This document shows, piece after piece, positions 35,301-43,623 of a DNA stretch of 64,000 nt. Positions within the stretch are counted from its first letter, which is position 1, and each line of letters opens with the position of its first letter. Source of the stretch: Ruegeria sp. HKCCD8929 (GTDB lineage Bacteria; Pseudomonadota; Alphaproteobacteria; Rhodobacterales; Rhodobacteraceae); the NCBI RefSeq assembly GCF_013031405.1, contig NZ_WPZY01000004.1:248001-312000 (forward strand). Direction: 5' to 3'. The notes beneath the pieces are model-generated. The model was not told the DNA's origin. It did no database searches and worked only from the letters and a program-made list of their open reading frames with translations. The translations under genes were made by a program, and so were the position numbers.

Positions 35301-36242
35301 ATGCTCAACTCACTGTTTCGTGGAACCTGCGCAGCCGCGCTGATTTCAGCCGGTCAGATGACTGCGGCGGCCGATTGGTCGCTGGATGCCGGCAGTTCGA
35401 AACTGGCCTTTGGCTCGATCAAGAAGGACACGGTGGGCGAAGTGCATAGCTTTGAATCGCTGACCGGCACGGTGGATTCCGCCGGCACGGTTCGGGTGGC
35501 GATCTCGTTGCCGTCGGTGGAAACCTTCATCGACATTCGCAACGAGCGAATGATCAAGCATGTGTTCAAAGGGACCGAGCTTGCGGAACTGACCGCGCAG
35601 GTGGACATGGCCGCGCTTGAGGAGTTGCCGGTGGGCGATACCACGCTGACCGATGTCGAGGGGACGCTGAGCCTGTTGGGCCGAGAGATTGGAGTCGAAA
35701 CCGAGATGTTCGTGGCCCGCCTATCCGAGCGCAAGGTGATGGTCAGCACCAACGATATGCTGTTTCTGGGCGTCGAAGAGGCGGGGCTGACCGAAGGCGT
35801 CGACATTCTGCAGACGCTCGCCAAACTCTCGGGCATCACCCGCACCGTGCCGGTCACCGCGCGGCTGGTGTTTGAGACAGATGGTGAGACGGCACAGGCC
35901 GTTCCGGTCGCGGAAGAAATCACTCAGGTGACGGCAGTGGGTGATCCGGTCAAGGGCAAGAAGGTGTTCCGCAAATGCAGCGCCTGCCACAGTCTGGAAG
36001 AGGGTAAGAACGGGGCCGGTCCCAGCCTGCACGGAATTGTCGGCACGGCCTCGGCCTCGGTCGAAGGGTTCAAGTATTCCGGCGCGTTTCAGGAGGCCGA
36101 TCTGACCTGGAGCGCCGACGCGTTGGCGCAGTTTCTGGCCGATCCCAAGGGTGTTGTGCCCAAGAACCGCATGGCCTTTCGCGGGCTGAAGAAAGAGGGC
36201 GATATCGCCAACCTGATCGCCTATCTGGTGCAGGAGGGTTGA
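35301..36242 (+). CDS. exported YceI domain-cytochrome c fusion
   Basis: 313 aa. A signal peptide (about 1-23, AAA/DW) precedes a YceI-like lipocalin-type domain (about 24-195: WSLDAGSSKLAFGSIKKDTVGE). YceI proteins bind polyisoprenoids such as quinone-like lipids. A class I cytochrome c domain follows, with heme motif CSACH at 226-230 and probable axial Met at M291 (KNRMAF). The ATG at 35301 has AGGAAGGAC upstream. It is transcribed divergently from the ECF sigma/anti-sigma pair, with about 80 bases between them, and is a likely regulon member. A periplasmic electron-transfer role linked to a lipid ligand is an inference. Confidence 0.88.
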   Translation: MLNSLFRGTCAAALISAGQMTAAADWSLDAGSSKLAFGSIKKDTVGEVHSFESLTGTVDSAGTVRVAISLPSVETFIDIRNERMIKHVFKGTELAELTAQVDMAALEELPVGDTTLTDVEGTLSLLGREIGVETEMFVARLSERKVMVSTNDMLFLGVEEAGLTEGVDILQTLAKLSGITRTVPVTARLVFETDGETAQAVPVAEEITQVTAVGDPVKGKKVFRKCSACHSLEEGKNGAGPSLHGIVGTASASVEGFKYSGAFQEADLTWSADALAQFLADPKGVVPKNRMAFRGLKKEGDIANLIAYLVQEG

Positions 36243-36264
36243 AATCCCGTCAGCGGCTGAGCGC

Positions 36265-37086
36265 TCAGGTCATCCACCAGCGCTCGGCAATGCGCCCGTC
36301 ATCCAGCGCGCCGCGTGTCCCGATCTGGCGGGGCATGCCCACCGGTGCGGCCACGGCCAATGCCATATCGGTTTGCGAAGGATGATAGCGATATCCGTCC
36401 CGCGCGCGCAGCCCGTCTGGCAGGGGCAGCGCGGCCACATCGACAAAGCCGTCGCGCAGCGCCTCGGCCCGCACGGCGGCATCCGGAATCACGATGATCT
36501 CGATTGCATCGACCCAGCCCGCCTGACCGTTCCTATAATGCCCGGCCACCTTGCGGCCAAGAAAGTGCCGGTCGTCCTGCGCCCGCTCGACCCGATAGCA
36601 TCCAGTGCCGTTCGCGGCGCGCAGCGGGGTCACGCCCTCGCCCTCGCGGGTGATCACGAACCGGCTGTCGGCCAGCAGGAAGGGAAGGCCGGGATTGGCC
36701 TGCGCCAGTTCCAGCAGCAGGCGGTTTTCGGTCAAAGCTTCGGTCCGGCCTAGCTCAGAAAGCACGGCGCTGACGTCGTTGATCCTCAGCGGTGTGCCGT
36801 CATGAAAGGTTACGCCCTCTCGCAGATCGAAGGTCCAGACCCGAGCCTCGGCATTGGTTTGCCAGTCGCTCGCCAACTCGCCGCGCAGGGTGCCGTCGGG
36901 GGCAATCTCGGTCAGGGTTTCGAACACCGCGCCGCGGGCCACCTGTTCCAGACTGTCATCGCGGGGCACGGCCAGACGCAGCACGCCGCCGGGCTTGGGC
37001 GAGGCCTCAAGCGACACGCCGGTCGCCGCCAGCAGCGCGGCGGCGGCACCGGACGTAAAGAGTGCGCGGCGGTCGAGGCGGCTCAT
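36265..37086 (-). CDS. shortened family 5 (peptide/nickel type) ABC substrate-binding protein
   Basis: 273 aa with a Tat-like signal (RLDRRALFTSGAAAALLAATGVSLEA). The fold start GGVLRLAVPRDDSLEQVARGAVFETL and the conserved LASDWQTNAEARVWTFDLREGVTFHDGTPL identify the SBP_bac_5 family, whose members are usually 500 aa or more. This one ends near residue 273, covering roughly the first half. No transporter genes are adjacent. It may be a degenerate or specialised lipid/peptide-binding protein. Its ATG overlaps the stop of pip (4 bases). Confidence 0.75.
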   Translation of the reverse strand: MSRLDRRALFTSGAAAALLAATGVSLEASPKPGGVLRLAVPRDDSLEQVARGAVFETLTEIAPDGTLRGELASDWQTNAEARVWTFDLREGVTFHDGTPLRINDVSAVLSELGRTEALTENRLLLELAQANPGLPFLLADSRFVITREGEGVTPLRAANGTGCYRVERAQDDRHFLGRKVAGHYRNGQAGWVDAIEIIVIPDAAVRAEALRDGFVDVAALPLPDGLRARDGYRYHPSQTDMALAVAAPVGMPRQIGTRGALDDGRIAERWWMT

Positions 37087-38060
37087 ATCACCGTCTCCGC
37101 GATCCGGTCCATGATGCGCACAAGCTCGGCGCTGATGCCGGGCTCGGACAGGGCATGGCCCGCATGGCGCACCATTTTCAGCTCGGCATTCGGCCAGCGT
37201 TCGCACAGCGCCCAGGCCGAGCTTGGCGGACAGATCATGTCATACCGGCCCTGTACCACATGGCCGGGGATATGCGCGATCCGGTCCACCTGATCCAGAA
37301 TCTGCCCGTCATATTCAAGGAATCCGCCATTGAGGAAATAGTGATTCTCAAGCCGGGCAAAGGCGCGGGCATAATCGCCCGGGGTCTCTCCGGTCGAGCC
37401 GCTGTTGTGGATCGACGCCAGCGCGTTCTCCCACGCCGACCAGGCACGGCCATAAAGTGTTTCGCTGGCCACATCGCCCGAGAACAGCCGCTTGTGATAG
37501 GCGGTGATGGCGTCGCCCCGCTCGGCCTCGGGCAGGAGCGAGACGAATTTCGACCACGACTCGGGCCAGAACTTTCCGGCCCCGCCGCCATAGAACCAAT
37601 CAAGCTCGGCCTGCGTCATCAGGAACACGCCGCGCAGCACCAGACGGCTGACGCGATCGGGGTGGGTCTGGGCATAGACCAGCGCCAGCGTGGCGCCCCA
37701 ACTGCCGCCGAACGCGATCCATTGCTCGATATCCAGCGCCTTGCGAATGCGCTCGATATCGGTGACCAGATGCCAGGTGGTGTTGTACTCGACCGAGGCA
37801 TGCGGCCGCGACCGGCCACAGCCGCGCTGATCGAAGAGAATCACCCGGTAGACCAGCGGATCGAAGTACCGCCGCATTGCCGGGCTGCAGCCGCCGCCCG
37901 GGCCGCCATGCAGCACCACGACGGGTATCCCGTTGGGATTGCCGCATTGTTCCACATAGATGCGGTGCCCCTGGCCCACGTCGAGCATCCGCTGATCGAA
38001 GGGATCGACCGGCGGATAGAGATATTGCACTGCGCGCTTTTGGTCCGGGTACTTGTCCAT
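37083..38060 (-). CDS. pip: proline iminopeptidase
   Basis: 325 aa alpha/beta hydrolase (family S33) releasing N-terminal proline from peptides in the cytoplasm. The oxyanion motif HGGPGGGCSP is at 51-60, FDQRGCGRSRPHA at 76-88, and the nucleophile elbow GGSWGAT has S120. The acid Asp is in GRYDMICPP and the base His in HAGHALSEPG. It is translationally coupled to the SBP gene and divergent from ubiG with 48 bases between starts. Confidence 0.93.
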   Translation of the reverse strand: MDKYPDQKRAVQYLYPPVDPFDQRMLDVGQGHRIYVEQCGNPNGIPVVVLHGGPGGGCSPAMRRYFDPLVYRVILFDQRGCGRSRPHASVEYNTTWHLVTDIERIRKALDIEQWIAFGGSWGATLALVYAQTHPDRVSRLVLRGVFLMTQAELDWFYGGGAGKFWPESWSKFVSLLPEAERGDAITAYHKRLFSGDVASETLYGRAWSAWENALASIHNSGSTGETPGDYARAFARLENHYFLNGGFLEYDGQILDQVDRIAHIPGHVVQGRYDMICPPSSAWALCERWPNAELKMVRHAGHALSEPGISAELVRIMDRIAETVI

Positions 38061-38108
38061 TATGGGCCTATATAGTCCTTAGGCGTAAAAGAGCATACGG
38101 AGACAGGA

Positions 38109-38855
38109 ATGCAAGCGCATCCGAACACGGTGGACCCGTCCGAGATCGCAAAATTCGAAGCGATGGCCGCCGAATGGTGGGATCCTCACGGAAAATTCAA
38201 GCCGCTGCACATGCTCAACCCCTGCCGTCTGGACTACATAACCCGCCAGATCGCCGGTGAGTTCGACCGTGATCTGAAGGAGGACAGGCCCTTTGCCGGG
38301 CTGCGGCTATTGGACATCGGCTGCGGCGGCGGTCTGCTGAGTGAGCCGATGACACGGCTGGGTGCGGATGTGGTTGGTGCCGATGCCGCCGAGGGTAACT
38401 TGCCGGTCGCGCGCATTCACGCCGAACAGTCGGGGCTCAAGATCGACTATCGCCACACCACCGCCGAGGCACTGGCCGAGGCCGGAGAGCAGTTCGATGT
38501 GGTGCTCAACATGGAGGTGGTCGAGCATGTGGCCGATCCGCTGAGCTATCTGACCGCCACGCAGCAGCTTTTGCGGCCCGGCGGCCTCCAGGTGTGTTCG
38601 ACCATCAACCGCAACCCGAAATCCTACGCGATGGCAATTGTGGGTGCCGAGGTGGTGATGCGCTGGCTGCCGCGCGGTACGCATGAATGGTCGAAATTCA
38701 TCACGCCGGATGAACTGTTCGATTTGCTGCGGCAGGCGGGGCTTGAGCCCGTTGACCGTAAGGGGTTCGTGTTCAACTCGATCTCGTGGAGTTGGTCGAT
38801 TTCCGACCGCGACCTAAGCGTGAACTACGTCACCGCAAGCGTAAAGCCGGAATAG
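38109..38855 (+). CDS. ubiG: ubiquinone biosynthesis O-methyltransferase
   Basis: 248 aa SAM-dependent enzyme carrying out both O-methylations in ubiquinone synthesis. [29 protein letters not shown] is the UbiG-specific N-terminus. [26 protein letters not shown] is the SAM-binding motif I, and [14 protein letters not shown] is motif II. The C-terminal [12 protein letters not shown] and NYVTASVKP are conserved. The ATG at 38109 has GGAGA upstream. It is convergent with the MarR gene across a run of palindromes. Confidence 0.96.
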   Translation: MQAHPNTVDPSEIAKFEAMAAEWWDPHGKFKPLHMLNPCRLDYITRQIAGEFDRDLKEDRPFAGLRLLDIGCGGGLLSEPMTRLGADVVGADAAEGNLPVARIHAEQSGLKIDYRHTTAEALAEAGEQFDVVLNMEVVEHVADPLSYLTATQQLLRPGGLQVCSTINRNPKSYAMAIVGAEVVMRWLPRGTHEWSKFITPDELFDLLRQAGLEPVDRKGFVFNSISWSWSISDRDLSVNYVTASVKPE

Positions 38856-38877
38856 GGTTCGCGAGTTTTCTATCGGT

Positions 38878-38960
38878 ACCAAGGCGTTTGGAAACGCCTT
38901 AAAGCGGTTTGCAAACCGCTTAAGCCGCTTGCAAGCGGCTTGGTCCCGGTCAGAACCGGG
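38878..38960. repeat. run of four adjacent inverted repeats between ubiG and marR
   Basis: Three 20-bp palindromes lie almost end to end: AAGGCGTTT-GG-AAACGCCTT (38881-38900), AAGCGGTTTG/CAAACCGCTT (38902-38921, perfect), and AAGCCGCTTG/CAAGCGGCTT (38922-38941, perfect). They are flanked by ACC (38878) and GGT (38942). A fourth hairpin, CCCGGT-CAGA-ACCGGG, follows at 38945-38960. The units are related in sequence. None carries a T-run. They fill the space between two converging genes. Confidence 0.9.
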
Positions 38961-38965
38961 GCGCT

Positions 38966-39406
38966 TTATTCGTCTTCCAGCCTGATCCGCAGATCGCGCA
39001 GCACCGGTAACGTCGTACGGACGCGGTCCAGCCCCAGCTCCTTGACCACCTGATTGATCAACGGTGCAATGGACGAGATCGCCTGATCCCGCGCCTGCCG
39101 TCCGGCGGGGCTGATCGCCACCATCTTGCGGCGCGCATCGTCCCAGTCGGGACGGATGTGGATGTAGCCGGCCCATTCCAGCTTGGCCAAGGTGTTGGTC
39201 ATCGCCCCCCTCGTGACGTGGAACGTGCTGGCCAATTGCGCCGGGCTGCGTTCATCCCCGACAAAAACAAGATGGTTCAGCACCGAAAAATGCGAGATTT
39301 CCATGCCCTTGGGCAGCACCCGGCTCAGCCGGTTCCGCAGCAATTGGTCGGCGGTCAGGATCTCGCTGAACAGCGCGACCGCCAGGGCGTTGGTATCGTC
39401 TTGCAT
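38966..39406 (-). CDS. MarR-family transcriptional regulator
   Basis: 146 aa winged-helix repressor type. EISHFSVLNHLVF, the recognition region SPAQLASTFHVTRGAMTNTLAKLEWAGYI, and the wing RPDWDDARRKMVAISPAG are typical. It probably acts as a dimer on a nearby or distant promoter; the target is not evident. The next gene upstream on the same strand, an amidase, ends 14 bases before it, so they are likely one transcript with grxC. Confidence 0.9.
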   Translation of the reverse strand: MQDDTNALAVALFSEILTADQLLRNRLSRVLPKGMEISHFSVLNHLVFVGDERSPAQLASTFHVTRGAMTNTLAKLEWAGYIHIRPDWDDARRKMVAISPAGRQARDQAISSIAPLINQVVKELGLDRVRTTLPVLRDLRIRLEDE

Positions 39407-39420
39407 GTTCCAAATCTGGA

Positions 39421-40251
39421 TCAGGGGCCGTCGAAGGGACGGACATGAGTCAGTGAGGGCACCTTGCGTCGCGCCTCAGTAACAGACTTATCATCCAGAT
39501 CAAAAATGTGAATGCCGGGTTCGGTGCCTGCGTCGATCAGCACCTGTCCCCAGGGCGCCACGACCAGAGAGTGCCCGTGGGTATGCCGCACCTTGCCGCG
39601 CTTTGTGGGGTGCGTGCCGGTCTGGCCCGGGGCCAGCACCCAGCACCCGGTTTCGATGGCCCGCGCGCGCAACAGCGATTCCCAATGCGCGGCACCTGTA
39701 ACCGGCGAAAACGCCGCCGGAACGGTCAGGATGGTGGCACCGGCCTGCGCAAGGGCCGCGTGCAGATGTGGGAACCGCACGTCGTAGCAGATGGTCAGAC
39801 CGATCCTGCCGAACTCGGTATCTGCCACCACCGCCTGCGTTCCGGGCCGGTAATTGGCGGATTCGCGGAAGGTTTCCGTCTCGGTCACCTGCACGTCGAA
39901 CATGTGGATCTTGTCGTACCGCGCTACGATCCCGCCCTCGGGATCGATCAGGAACGAGCGGTTGGCAAAACGGCCATCGGCGTCGTGGGTCTTGATCCCT
40001 AACGAGCCGATCAGCAGCCAGATGCCCAGCCCGGCGGCCTGCTCGCGCAGACCTGCCAGCGTGATGTCATTCTCTTCGTGCTGCAAAACCTCGCGCTGTC
40101 GCGTCGTGCTGTTCGAGACGCAATTGGTCACCTCGGGCGTCAGGATGAACCGCGCGCCCTGTGCTGCCGCCTCGGCCACCATGTCCCGGACCATGTCCAG
40201 ATTGGCGACAGGATCGTCCGATGAGGTGATTTGCAGCAGCGCGGTCTTCAT
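39421..40251 (-). CDS. carbon-nitrogen hydrolase (Nit/omega-amidase-like)
   Basis: 276 aa nitrilase-superfamily amidase with the catalytic triad E40 (LTPEVTN), K114 (YDKIHMFD) and C155 (ICYDVRFPHL). FDLDDKSVTEARRKVPSLTHVRP at the end is typical of the Nit1/Nit2 branch, which removes deaminated glutathione or alpha-ketoglutaramate. Adjacency to a glutaredoxin (one-base overlap of the start with the grxC stop) supports a glutathione-repair role. Confidence 0.9.
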   Translation of the reverse strand: MKTALLQITSSDDPVANLDMVRDMVAEAAAQGARFILTPEVTNCVSNSTTRQREVLQHEENDITLAGLREQAAGLGIWLLIGSLGIKTHDADGRFANRSFLIDPEGGIVARYDKIHMFDVQVTETETFRESANYRPGTQAVVADTEFGRIGLTICYDVRFPHLHAALAQAGATILTVPAAFSPVTGAAHWESLLRARAIETGCWVLAPGQTGTHPTKRGKVRHTHGHSLVVAPWGQVLIDAGTEPGIHIFDLDDKSVTEARRKVPSLTHVRPFDGP

Positions 40252-40508
40252 CAGGCGGCCAGCAGCGGGTCGAGCTTGCCCGAGCGTTCGAGGTCATAGA
40301 GATCGTCGCAGCCTCCGACATGCGTCTCGCCGACAAAGATCTGCGGCACGGTGCGGCGGCCATTCGCGCGCTGGATCATCTCGGGTTTGAGGTTCGGGTT
40401 CCGCATGACGTCAATCTCCGTGAACGAGATGCCCTTTTGGGTCAGCAACCGCTTGGCAGCATGGCAAAAGCCGCAGAGCGGTGAGGTGTAGATTTCGACA
40501 GCTTTCAT
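40251..40508 (-). CDS. grxC: glutaredoxin 3
   Basis: 85 aa thiol-disulfide oxidoreductase using glutathione. The active site is C12-G-F-C15 (SPLCGFCHAAK); most GrxC proteins have CPYC, so the GF pair is a variant. RTVPQIFVGETHVGGCDDLYDLERSGKL is the conserved glutathione-binding half. It shares a base with the amidase gene and lies 37 bases after comF on the same strand. Confidence 0.95.
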   Translation of the reverse strand: MKAVEIYTSPLCGFCHAAKRLLTQKGISFTEIDVMRNPNLKPEMIQRANGRRTVPQIFVGETHVGGCDDLYDLERSGKLDPLLAA

Positions 40509-40545
40509 ATCCGTTCCCTAGAGTTTTTTGGCAATCTAGGGGCAA

Positions 40546-41274
40546 CTAGGCATCCTTGGCAACGCGCGCCAGTGTGAGCACGAAAATATGATTTGCACCT
40601 GCGTCAAGGCAAGCACGGGCGCAGGCCGCCAGAGTCGCGCCCGAGGTCATCACGTCGTCCACCAGCAGCACATCGCGGGCCGCCATCCGGTGGCGGCGCT
40701 TGGGGTGCGGGGCGATGGCCTGCGATAACGTTTCGGCCCGCTCGGTGGTGGTCTTGCCGTCCAGAACCGGCGTGCGCTGCGTCCGGATCAGCAGGTCAGG
40801 GCACACCGCCAGACCGGTTTCGCGCCCCAGATGCTGGGCGAGCAGGGCGGACTGGTTGTAGCGCCGTTTGACCAGCCGCGACCAGTGCAAAGGAACAGGG
40901 GCGATCAGCATCCCCTGGCGCAGCAAATCCTCGCCCGCCTGCGCCATCCATAGCGCCGACGGGCGGGCCAGTTCCGGCCGGTCGCCATGTTTCAGCGCCA
41001 GAATCATTCGGCGGGCGCGGCCCGTGTATAGCAGCGCTGCGCGCCCATCTTTCCATGGGCGGGGGGTGGTCATGCAGTCGTCGCATTCGATTCGGTGACC
41101 ATCCGTGTCGCCGGGCAGCGGCGTGCCGCAGCTTTCGCAGATGGTGCCGCCGATAAAGGGCGTGTCGCGCCAGCACGGGCCGCACAGACCAAAATCCGAG
41201 GTCACCAGATCGCCGCAGCCCAAGCATCGCGGCGGATAGATCAGCTCGACAGCGGTTTGAATCCGGTTCCACAT
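40546..41274 (-). CDS. comF: ComF family phosphoribosyltransferase-like protein
   Basis: 242 aa. The N-terminal double zinc ribbon has CLGCGDL, CGPCW, CESCG and CDDC pairs. The C-terminal PRTase domain has VLLVDDVMTSGATLAACARACLDAGA, the PRPP-binding loop. The family is linked to natural transformation in some bacteria; its biochemical role is not settled. The ATG at 41274 lies only 16 bases from the start of the divergent methyltransferase gene. Confidence 0.92.
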   Translation of the reverse strand: MWNRIQTAVELIYPPRCLGCGDLVTSDFGLCGPCWRDTPFIGGTICESCGTPLPGDTDGHRIECDDCMTTPRPWKDGRAALLYTGRARRMILALKHGDRPELARPSALWMAQAGEDLLRQGMLIAPVPLHWSRLVKRRYNQSALLAQHLGRETGLAVCPDLLIRTQRTPVLDGKTTTERAETLSQAIAPHPKRRHRMAARDVLLVDDVMTSGATLAACARACLDAGANHIFVLTLARVAKDA

Positions 41275-41290
41275 GCGTTAACTGCGCCTC

Positions 41291-42121
41291 ATGAAGATGC
41301 CCGCGTCCGACATTCCGGCCCTGTTCGACCGCACCACCCTTGCCGCCCGCCGCGCCCGCGTGCAGGACGAGGCCCTGTTCCTGCACCGCGCCGCAGTGGA
41401 CGAGGTGCAGGATCGCCTCTCTATGGTTAAGAGAGGGTTTACGGCGCCTGCAGTGGTCACGCCCTTTCCGCAGGTCTGGGACGCGATTCTGCTCGGCGCG
41501 ACAATCGTAGCGGATGATGAGGTGTTGGCGCTTGAGCCCGGCGCCCATGATCTGGTGGTCCACGCCATGACGCTGCACTTGGCCAACGACCCGGTGGGCC
41601 AGCTGATCCAGTGCCGCCGAGCCCTGAGGCCGGATGGCTTGTTGCTGGCGGTGTGCCTGGGCGGCGAGACGCTGCACGAGCTGCGGGCGGTGCTGGGGCA
41701 GGCCGAGGTCGAAGTGACGGGCGGGCTCAGCCCGCGGATCGCGCCGATGGGTGAGATCCGCGATCTGGGCGCGTTGCTACAACGGGCCGGACTGGCGCTG
41801 CCGGTGGCCGATAATGTGGCTCTAACTGCGGAATATCGCGATTTGCGGCACCTGATGCGGGACCTGCGGGCGATGGCCGAGACCAACGTGCTGTCTTCAC
41901 GGCTTAAGCACCCGACCCGGCGGGCGGTGTTCGATCGCGCCAGCGCGCTTTATGCCCAGAACTACGCGACATCCGATGGAAAGCTGCGTGCCACGTTTGA
42001 CCTGATCTGCCTGACCGGCTGGTCGCCGGACGAAAGCCAGCCGAAACCGCTGCGTCCGGGCGCGGCCCAGGCGCGGCTGGCCGAGGCGCTGGGCACGAAT
42101 GAGACCAAACTGTCCGATTGA
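41291..42121 (+). CDS. methyltransferase-like protein (BioC/NDUFAF5 type) with degenerate SAM site
   Basis: 276 aa. LFDRTTLAARRARVQDEALFLHRAAVDEVQDRLSMV and the later NDPVGQLIQCRRALRPDGLLLAVCLGGETLHELR are those of the NDUFAF5/BioC group. The glycine-rich SAM motif I expected near residues 60-75 is absent; that stretch reads VWDAILLGATIVADDEVL. It may not bind SAM normally. The stop overlaps an upstream TTG frame of hemH. The start (ATG 41291 or 41297) has no ribosome-binding site, and only 16 bases separate it from comF. Confidence 0.75.
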   Translation: MKMPASDIPALFDRTTLAARRARVQDEALFLHRAAVDEVQDRLSMVKRGFTAPAVVTPFPQVWDAILLGATIVADDEVLALEPGAHDLVVHAMTLHLANDPVGQLIQCRRALRPDGLLLAVCLGGETLHELRAVLGQAEVEVTGGLSPRIAPMGEIRDLGALLQRAGLALPVADNVALTAEYRDLRHLMRDLRAMAETNVLSSRLKHPTRRAVFDRASALYAQNYATSDGKLRATFDLICLTGWSPDESQPKPLRPGAAQARLAEALGTNETKLSD

Positions 42122-42177
42122 CGGGGCCTGAATTCCCGTTATCTCAGGGCGGAACCGATCAATTCAGGACGCCCGTG

Positions 42178-43227
42178 ATGTTTGACGCCAGCCGACCCAC
42201 CCATGCCCCCGCCGACCATCCGCAAATCAAGACGGGCCGCGTGGGCATCCTGCTGGCCAATCTGGGCACGCCCGACGACTACTCGTACTGGCCGATGCGG
42301 CGCTATCTGAACGAGTTTCTGTCGGATAAGCGGGTGATCGACTATCCGGCGTGGAAGTGGCAGCCGATCCTGCAAGGGATCATCCTGACCAAGCGGCCGT
42401 TCAGTTCGGGCACGGCGTACAAGTCGATCTGGAACCATGACAAGGGCGAAAGCCCGCTGATGACCATCAGCAAGGATCAGACCGCCAAAGTGGCGGCGGC
42501 GATGCAGGAACAGTATGGGGACCGGGTGCTGGTCGATTTCTGTATGCGCTACGGCAATCCGTCGACCAAATCCAAGGTGCGGCAGATGGTGGCCGAGGGG
42601 TGCGATCGCATCCTGTTTTTCCCGCTTTATCCGCAATATGCGGGTGCTACGACGGCCACGGCCAATGACCAGTTCTTTCGCGCGCTGATGGAGGAGGTCT
42701 GGCAGCCCGCTGCGCGCACGGTTCCGGCCTATTTCGGCGAACCCGCCTATATCGACGCACTGGCGCAGTCGATCGAGCGGGCTTATGCAGAGATGGAAGC
42801 TGAGCCGGATATCCTCGTCTGCTCATACCATGGCATGCCCGAACGCTACCTGACGCAGGGCGATCCCTATCACTGCCAGTGTGCCAAGACCGCACGGCTG
42901 CTCAAAGAGCGGTTGGGCTGGGGAGATGACCGGATTGTCTCGACCTTCCAGTCGCGGTTCGGGCCTGAAGAATGGTTGAAACCCTACACCGTCGATCACG
43001 TGGCCGAGCTGGCGCGGCAAGGAAAAAAGAACATCGCCGTTGTGGCGCCAGCCTTTTCCGCAGACTGCATCGAAACGCTGGAAGAGATTAACGAAGAGAT
43101 TCGTGAGAGTTTTGAAGAGGCCGGGGGTGAGAGCTTTACCTATATCCCCTGCCTTAATGACGAGGACGCCCATATCGCGGTACTGGCCAAGGTGATCCGG
43201 GACAACCTCAGGGGGTGGCTGGACTGA
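42178..43227 (+). CDS. hemH: ferrochelatase
   Basis: 349 aa. It inserts iron into protoporphyrin IX, the last step of heme synthesis, at the inner membrane. GILLANLGTPDD is the N-terminal signature. The catalytic His lies in CSYHGMPERYLTQGDPYHCQC, and FQSRFGPEEWLKPYT and PAFSADCIETLEEI(N)EE complete the active site. I chose the ATG at 42178 (AGGA seven bases upstream). A TTG at 42118, overlapping the previous stop, would add 20 residues not typical of HemH. A bidirectional terminator follows 28 bases after the stop. Confidence 0.97.
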   Translation: MFDASRPTHAPADHPQIKTGRVGILLANLGTPDDYSYWPMRRYLNEFLSDKRVIDYPAWKWQPILQGIILTKRPFSSGTAYKSIWNHDKGESPLMTISKDQTAKVAAAMQEQYGDRVLVDFCMRYGNPSTKSKVRQMVAEGCDRILFFPLYPQYAGATTATANDQFFRALMEEVWQPAARTVPAYFGEPAYIDALAQSIERAYAEMEAEPDILVCSYHGMPERYLTQGDPYHCQCAKTARLLKERLGWGDDRIVSTFQSRFGPEEWLKPYTVDHVAELARQGKKNIAVVAPAFSADCIETLEEINEEIRESFEEAGGESFTYIPCLNDEDAHIAVLAKVIRDNLRGWLD

Positions 43228-43255
43228 TTCAGCCGACCTTCCGGGCACAAAAAAA

Positions 43256-43283
43256 GACGGTGGAGAAATCCACCGCCTTTTCT
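43256..43283. terminator. bidirectional terminator after hemH
   Basis: GACGGTGGA (43256-43264) and TCCACCGCC (43269-43277) form a 9-bp stem with one mismatch and a GAAA tetraloop. TTTTC follows on the plus side and T7 on the minus side. It serves hemH and the convergent small membrane protein. Confidence 0.85.
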
Positions 43284-43301
43284 TAGATGACTTGCGTCGA
43301 C

Positions 43302-43484
43302 TTAGCCTGCAGCAACAGCAGCAGCCACCACGACCAGCAGGATCAGGGGCAGCAGGATGCCTTGCGACGAGCCCTGGGTCTCTTCGACAACAACCGGTGC
43401 CTCAACAATCGGCTCTTCCAGGTTGCCCGCAGATGCGGTCGAAGCAGCAGCGGTCAGCGCAGCAGCGAGAACGAGTTTTTTCAT
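43302..43484 (-). CDS. small exported membrane-anchored protein
   Basis: 60 aa: a signal peptide (KKLVLAAALTAAASTASAG), a short Glu/Pro/Val-rich stretch (EEPIVEAPVVVEE), a GSSQG linker, and a C-terminal hydrophobic segment (ILLPLILLVVVAAAVAAG). Short proteins of this build occur in many Rhodobacteraceae; function is unknown. The ATG at 43484 has GGAGG five bases upstream. The frame is open to 43565, but those residues are not protein-like. Confidence 0.8.
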   Translation of the reverse strand: MKKLVLAAALTAAASTASAGNLEEPIVEAPVVVEETQGSSQGILLPLILLVVVAAAVAAG

Positions 43485-43623
43485 ATTAACCTCCAGAATT
43501 TGCGCGATTCCCAATACGTGAACCGCGCACTCAAGACTTACCTCGTGGTTTTTTCTAAGCAGCAATGTTGCGGGATTGCAAACGCTAGTTGCGGGCGCAA
43601 CGGATCAGCGAATGGAAATGTCG

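Noticed and set aside
42118..42177. hemH starting at TTG 42118
   Set aside because: The ATG at 42178 has a ribosome-binding site and the normal HemH N-terminus. The extra 20 residues are not typical.
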